This document shows positions 60,156-64,000 of a stretch of 64,000 nt of DNA, piece by piece (within the stretch, counting starts at the first letter, position 1; the number at the start of each line of letters is the position of its first letter). The position numbers were made by a program, and so were the translations under genes. The notes under the pieces are model-generated. The model saw nothing but the letters and a program-made list of their open reading frames with translations. It made no database searches and had not been told where the DNA came from. This stretch comes from Rhabditoides inermis (lineage: Eukaryota > Nematoda > Chromadorea > Rhabditida > Rhabditidae), in the NCBI GenBank assembly GCA_963966185.1, contig CAWZYM010000271.1:1212999-1276998 (forward strand). The letters are read 5' to 3'.

Positions 60156-61628
60156 ATGTGGTCGCCTCGCGTACACGTTTTCGTGGCTTTCGTCACGTCG
60201 GCGCTGTCGATCGTGTTCAATGAGTTCCTGCTGCTGGTCCTCTGCAAAGCCGCCTCCCACTCGAGCATCCGACAGTACCGCTACCTTCTCGGCGTATTCG
60301 CTCTTGTCAACATATTCTAAGCAGTCGCCAACATCCTCGCCGCGCCGGTAGGTACACTCACTACTTATACATACGTTTTCAACATCATGATTATCATAGA
60401 AAAAAAAACATTTTGTCTGTTTATTTTTCTCTTACGCAAGGAGAATACTCTGATCTGCTCTGTTGTCTGTTCTCGTAGGATAGCGGTAGAAGAACGACGT
60501 TTCACCCCCGAAAAAGTACGACAGTTCGACGTGATTCGAATGGTCTGAAGTGACCCGTTTCTACCGATTCCCTTCTCCTAGCCTAGGTGTGCGTGTCGGA
60601 GTTCGATGCGTACATGGTGTTCTCGATTTCGGCGGTGATCGCTGGATGGGACAGGACGCCTTTCCTACTCGCATACGCAGCCACGTTCGTCCTCTGCCTC
60701 CTTTCTCTCACGTTCCCATTCGTCTATCGATACATCGTCATTTGCAAGTAAGTGTGCAAATATGGATGTCTCAAATGTGTTTCGTCCCCAGACCGCAATA
60801 TATCGCGATACTATCTCGCTACGTGCGTCTATATGTCATGTTATCCGTTTTATTATTGTTCCCTACATGTACATGGCAAACGTTGGCTCTACACCTAAGA
60901 GTGTGCTACATCAAGTAAGAGCAGATAATGCTAGCTTTCAATCGAATCTCTAACGTATTTTCAGATCGCTCCCTACATGTATGAACAATACGGAATCAAC
61001 TCGACTGACGGCGCGTTGAGATTTCAATACAGAATAGTGAGTATACAAGGTCTAATGTAGTGTTAATCAAATTCTTAACAGAATTCTACGACCGGTAAGG
61101 TTTTCTACGACAAAGCGATCGTTGGAGTGGTTGGGTCACTGTCCTTATTTGTAAGTAAGACAGTATTTTTCGAAAGACTTCAATGAAATTGAGTTGAGGC
61201 TGTTTTGATGAGCGTGATTCTCGGAACAACAGTTCAAATTACTCACGCCTTTCACAACGGACAACTGGCGTTCGGTTTCCAGAGAATTCAAGCGCAGCTT
61301 TTTCGAGCGCTCATCATACAGGTTTCTATTCATCACATTCGTAATTTACTCTGACTCTCAGGCGTTCATCCCATTCTTCTTCAACTTTCTCCCATTGTGT
61401 ATCATCATTTTTCTCCCTCTTTTTCGAATCAACTGTCATTGGGACAAGGTGTTTTTTTCATCCTGGTCATTGGTATAATTGAAGTGATTGTATGTAGTTC
61501 TTATGGTTTTATCGGTCTATCCGATATTTGATCCACTCATAGTGATCTACTGTATTCGGGAACTGCGGGAAGCGGCCAAACGGCTGTTCTATGGCAAGGA
61601 TTTTAGGATTTGCGAAATGAAACAATGA
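60156..61628 (+). pseudogene. STR-like seven-TM chemoreceptor pseudogene
   Basis: Exon-like pieces in order: 60156-60347 (TM1, SIVFNEFLLLVLCKAASHSSIRQYRYLLGVF); 60587-60747 (SEFDAYMVFSISAVIAGWDR...FPFVYRYIVIC, the STR YRY motif); about 60793-60912 (KPQYIAILSRYVRLYVML); 60965-61036 (IAPYMYEQYGINSTDGA); 61084-61151; about 61200-61320 (QLFRALIIQ); 61363-61448 (AFIPFFFNFLPLCIIIFLPLF); 61498-61628 (VYPIFDPLIVIYCIRELREAAKR, stop). These span a whole STR receptor. Exon 1 has an in-frame TAA at 60318-60320 (VNIF-stop-AVAN), and phases around the third and fourth pieces do not fit. Both point to a recent pseudogene; a real allele with one nonsense change is possible. Confidence 0.78.
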
Positions 61629-61789
61629 AAAAAAACTTTAAAAAAAAATAAATCCTAATTATTAGTATGCAAGAGCCCAATTCATGAAACTTCATCATTC
61701 ATTCGGCGAAAAAAAACCTTGACAACATCTCAGGTTCTTTTGAGTGATTTCGTTCTGTACGTGTCATGATCATGTTTTCGATTCCGAAT

Positions 61790-61970
61790 AAACATTCGAA
61801 TTAAGTTGCGGTCAGTCTCTTCGAAACACTTTGAAAATGCCTTCGGATCGCTCTCGTAACACTTCCGAATTGACTTCGAATGACTCCCGAATACCCCCGA
61901 ACACTTCGGAATGCCTTGCTATGTTTTCGAAACACTCCCGAATGGCTTTCGAAAAGTCTGACCGCACCTT
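61790..61970. repeat. degenerate CGAAACACTCCCGAATG repeats
   Basis: Several imperfect copies of a 25-30 bp unit containing TTCGAA, ACACTTC/CGAATG and GCCTTCGGA. Confidence 0.6.
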
Positions 61971-62042
61971 TAATGTTGAGAAAAAATATCATTGAAAAAT
62001 ATATACTGAAATAAATGTTTTAGACATGCTATCGTTGGTGGT

Positions 62043-62286
62043 TTCCTCTCTGAGCGCGCAGCCGGTATCTAATACGTTCTTCTCCTCGTCTACGTCAAGA
62101 GTCCACAATATTTCATTACACGCCTAATAGTGATGAACTATAATAAACAACTAGCAGGTTTTATTGTTTAGCCGGTTGAATCCGGGGTCCTCCTAGTCGA
62201 GAACAAGATGGGGTTATTGGATTACGACAACTTCAGCAGAGGGAGTTAGGGTTGGGTGGCGTTGGAAGCCTTGAATTCCGTTCTTG
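62043..62286 (-). repeat. inverted repeat right arm with SINE copy 3
   Basis: 62043-62156 matches 59262-59382 inverted; 62157-62286 is the 3' part of the SINE (minus orientation) ending where the small hairpin at 62288 begins. Confidence 0.85.
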
Positions 62287-62287
62287 G

Positions 62288-62354
62288 AACAGTGGCGACT
62301 TAATTTCGCCACAACCTTCCACCACTCCTTCTACTCGAAAAAGTCGCCACTGTT
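62288..62354. repeat. 67-bp mini-element with 14-bp inverted ends
   Basis: AACAGTGGCGACTT at 62288-62301 and AAGTCGCCACTGTT at 62341-62354 are exact reverse complements, sitting just where the SINE body breaks off. Confidence 0.65.
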
Positions 62355-62451
62355 TCTTTGAATGGGAATTCGCTTTCTTTGAAATTCTCGCGCCTCGAAC
62401 TATTTGGAATTCATGCCCCATAACAGATACCGGCTGGCACCAAGTACGATA

Positions 62452-62488
62452 GAGAGAGAGCGAGAGCGAGAGAGAGCAAGATAGCGAG

Positions 62489-62542
<54 letters not shown>

Positions 62543-62700
62543 AAAGAGAGAGGAGGTAGAGGGAGAGGTGGAAGGAGAAAAAGGTAGAGAAAGAGAAAAA
62601 GTGAAAGAGGGAATTATAGAAAGAGAAAGGGAGAGGGGGGAGGGTAAGAGGGCGCGAGAAAGCGAGAGATAGAAAGAAGGAGAGAGGAAGAGAAAGGGTA
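62452..62700. repeat. GA-rich microsatellite region
   Basis: (GA)n and related purine repeats. Confidence 0.9.
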
Positions 62701-62944
62701 ATAAAGAAAAATAACAGATCTCGTGCTGAATAGACAAGAAAGAAGGAAAGGCTACCGATTAGTTCTGCAAGGCAATAACAACTTCGCTTCAATGGCAGTT
62801 TTTTCGAGAATATCATCTTACGAATAATTTTTTTGTATGAATTTCACGCATAGAAACGTATAGATCAGTGAAAATATAGATCACACGATCCGCAGAAGAA
62901 TCGAACGAGGTGGAGCTACAGTGGCAGTCAAAAAGGTATCACAC

Positions 62945-63771
62945 GACCATGACCTCAATTCGGTCAGTTTTCGTTCAAAATGACTTCTGAAGGGCTATTT
63001 CGATTTGTATCAACCTTCTAAGACATTTTTCATGGAAAATGTTTTTTTTTTATAAAAATCCTTTTTGAAAAAATTATGATCAAGAAACTAGAAAAAATTG
63101 CATATTTTAACTTCTCTAAGAACTTTTCGTCCCGAATTAACAAAAGTGACTAACACCATTGGATCTAACGTATTTTCATTATTTTACAAAAAAAATCGTT
63201 TTCATAATCAGATTCTACATTTTTTAATCAGTCTGTATAGTTGTTTATAGGCAAACCTGGTGTTGCCTTTGTGTTCATCCGTGATGTTGAAAGTGGCCTA
63301 ACTATTAATCGCGAAATTTCACGGTAACGCCAAAAGGCAACACTAGATTTGCCTATAAACAACTATATAGACTAATTGAAAGATGTTAAATCCGAATATG
63401 AAAGTGGTTTTTGTTATGTCGGAGGTCAAGAATTGAAAAGTGGCGGGATTTTCCGGTTTTCACATTTTAGCCACTTTTATCGCCCTGGATGAGCAAAAAG
63501 GCAACATTTGATTTTCACGATAAAAATCATGTAGACTAATAAACATACGTAAAATCCAATGATAATAGTCGCTTCTGTTAGTTCGAGGCGGAAAGTTCTT
63601 AGAAAAGTTGAAATATACAATTTTTTTTATAGATTTTTTGATCATAACTTTTTCAAAAATGATGTTCATGAAAAACAACATATATGAAAAATGTCTTAGA
63701 ATGTTGATACAAATCGAAAGAGCCTTTCAAAAGTCATTTTGAACAAAAACTGACCGAATTGAGGTCATGGT
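62945..63771. mobile_element. palindromic foldback (MITE-like) element
   Basis: Left end GACCATGACCTCAATTCGGT is the reverse complement of the right end ACCGAATTGAGGTCATGGTC. Arm similarity continues inward (CGATTTGTATCAAC against GTTGATACAAATCG; AAGAACTTTTCG-like against GGAAAGTTCTTAG; TAGTTGTTTATAGGCAAA against TTTGCCTATAAACAACTA). The upstream TACAGTGGCAGTCAAAAAGG (62919 on) looks like a Tc1/mariner-type terminus. No transposase frame is present. The remaining 63772-64000 has no gene. Confidence 0.8.
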
Positions 63772-64000
63772 CCTTTAACTGACCAAATTTTTCAAAATGG
63801 ACCAACCACCTATACCACCTTGTAGAGCACCCTTGAAAACTTCATTATTCACACAAGTAGCTCCTAGGTCCCACATTCCCGAAATTCGTTCGATTCTTAC
63901 GCGAATCATGTGATATTAGTTATTAATCGTCTACTTTTTAGACTTTGAAAGTGTACCAAAGCTTCTATTAGTACGTCCGGAGATCATATCAGATAAATCA

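Overview
This is a nematode nuclear genomic window, most likely a free-living chromadorean. The evidence is the gene content (cuticle collagens with an N-terminal pro-region and RRKR site, a divergent nuclear receptor pair, SRH/STR-type chemoreceptors, a DEG/ENaC channel, GH25 lysozymes of the C. elegans lys type), the 40-50 bp introns with TTTCAG acceptors, and an exact copy of the 22-nt nematode SL1 spliced leader at 38235-38256. The species cannot be named from the sequence. Exon structures given here were built by hand from reading frames, splice consensus and matching phases; the genes described as complete close in frame from start to stop.

Layout. 0-10 kb: a tRNA-derived SINE, then a cytochrome P450 (+), a TM-anchored KEKE-type charged protein (+), a secreted Cys-rich protein (-) and a CAP/SCP secreted protein (+). 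10.2-10.9 kb: a broken reverse transcriptase of Penelope-like type (-). 11-23.2 kb: two nearly identical two-exon cuticle collagens (+) separated by an intact, young Ty3/gypsy-like LTR retrotransposon (12661-21017; 1007-bp LTRs with three differences, CGTG target duplication) that landed inside an older GC-rich repeat. 23.9-28.2 kb: an 18-exon DEG/ENaC channel subunit (-). 29.5-34.8 kb: a divergent pair of small secreted-protein genes, an 85-aa two-cysteine peptide precursor (-) and a 286-aa Gln/Gly/Leu protein with 12-residue repeats and a GC-AG intron (+). 35.4-44.9 kb: two tandem nuclear hormone receptor paralogues (-) with identical exon plans, flanking a seven-exon SRH-like chemoreceptor (-). 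45.6-50.2 kb: two head-to-head GH25 lysozymes sharing a 313-bp promoter. 50.9-52.6 kb: arginine kinase (+) with an N-terminal extension. 53.1-57.8 kb: a scrambled chemoreceptor locus with an inverted exon copy, a foldback insertion and a 293-bp pure (GA)n tract. 60.1-61.6 kb: an STR-like chemoreceptor pseudogene (+) between inverted copies of a SINE-containing segment. 62.9-63.8 kb: a palindromic foldback element.

The genes form no operon or single pathway; they are typical environment-facing nematode genes (detoxification, cuticle, digestion/defence, chemosensation, nuclear-receptor regulation) plus energy metabolism. The window is unusually rich in (CT/GA)n tracts, many of them inside introns close to splice sites. 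The most unusual locus is 38235-38310: a perfect SL1 leader placed directly 5' of a hammerhead-ribozyme-like core, inside an intron of a nuclear receptor gene.
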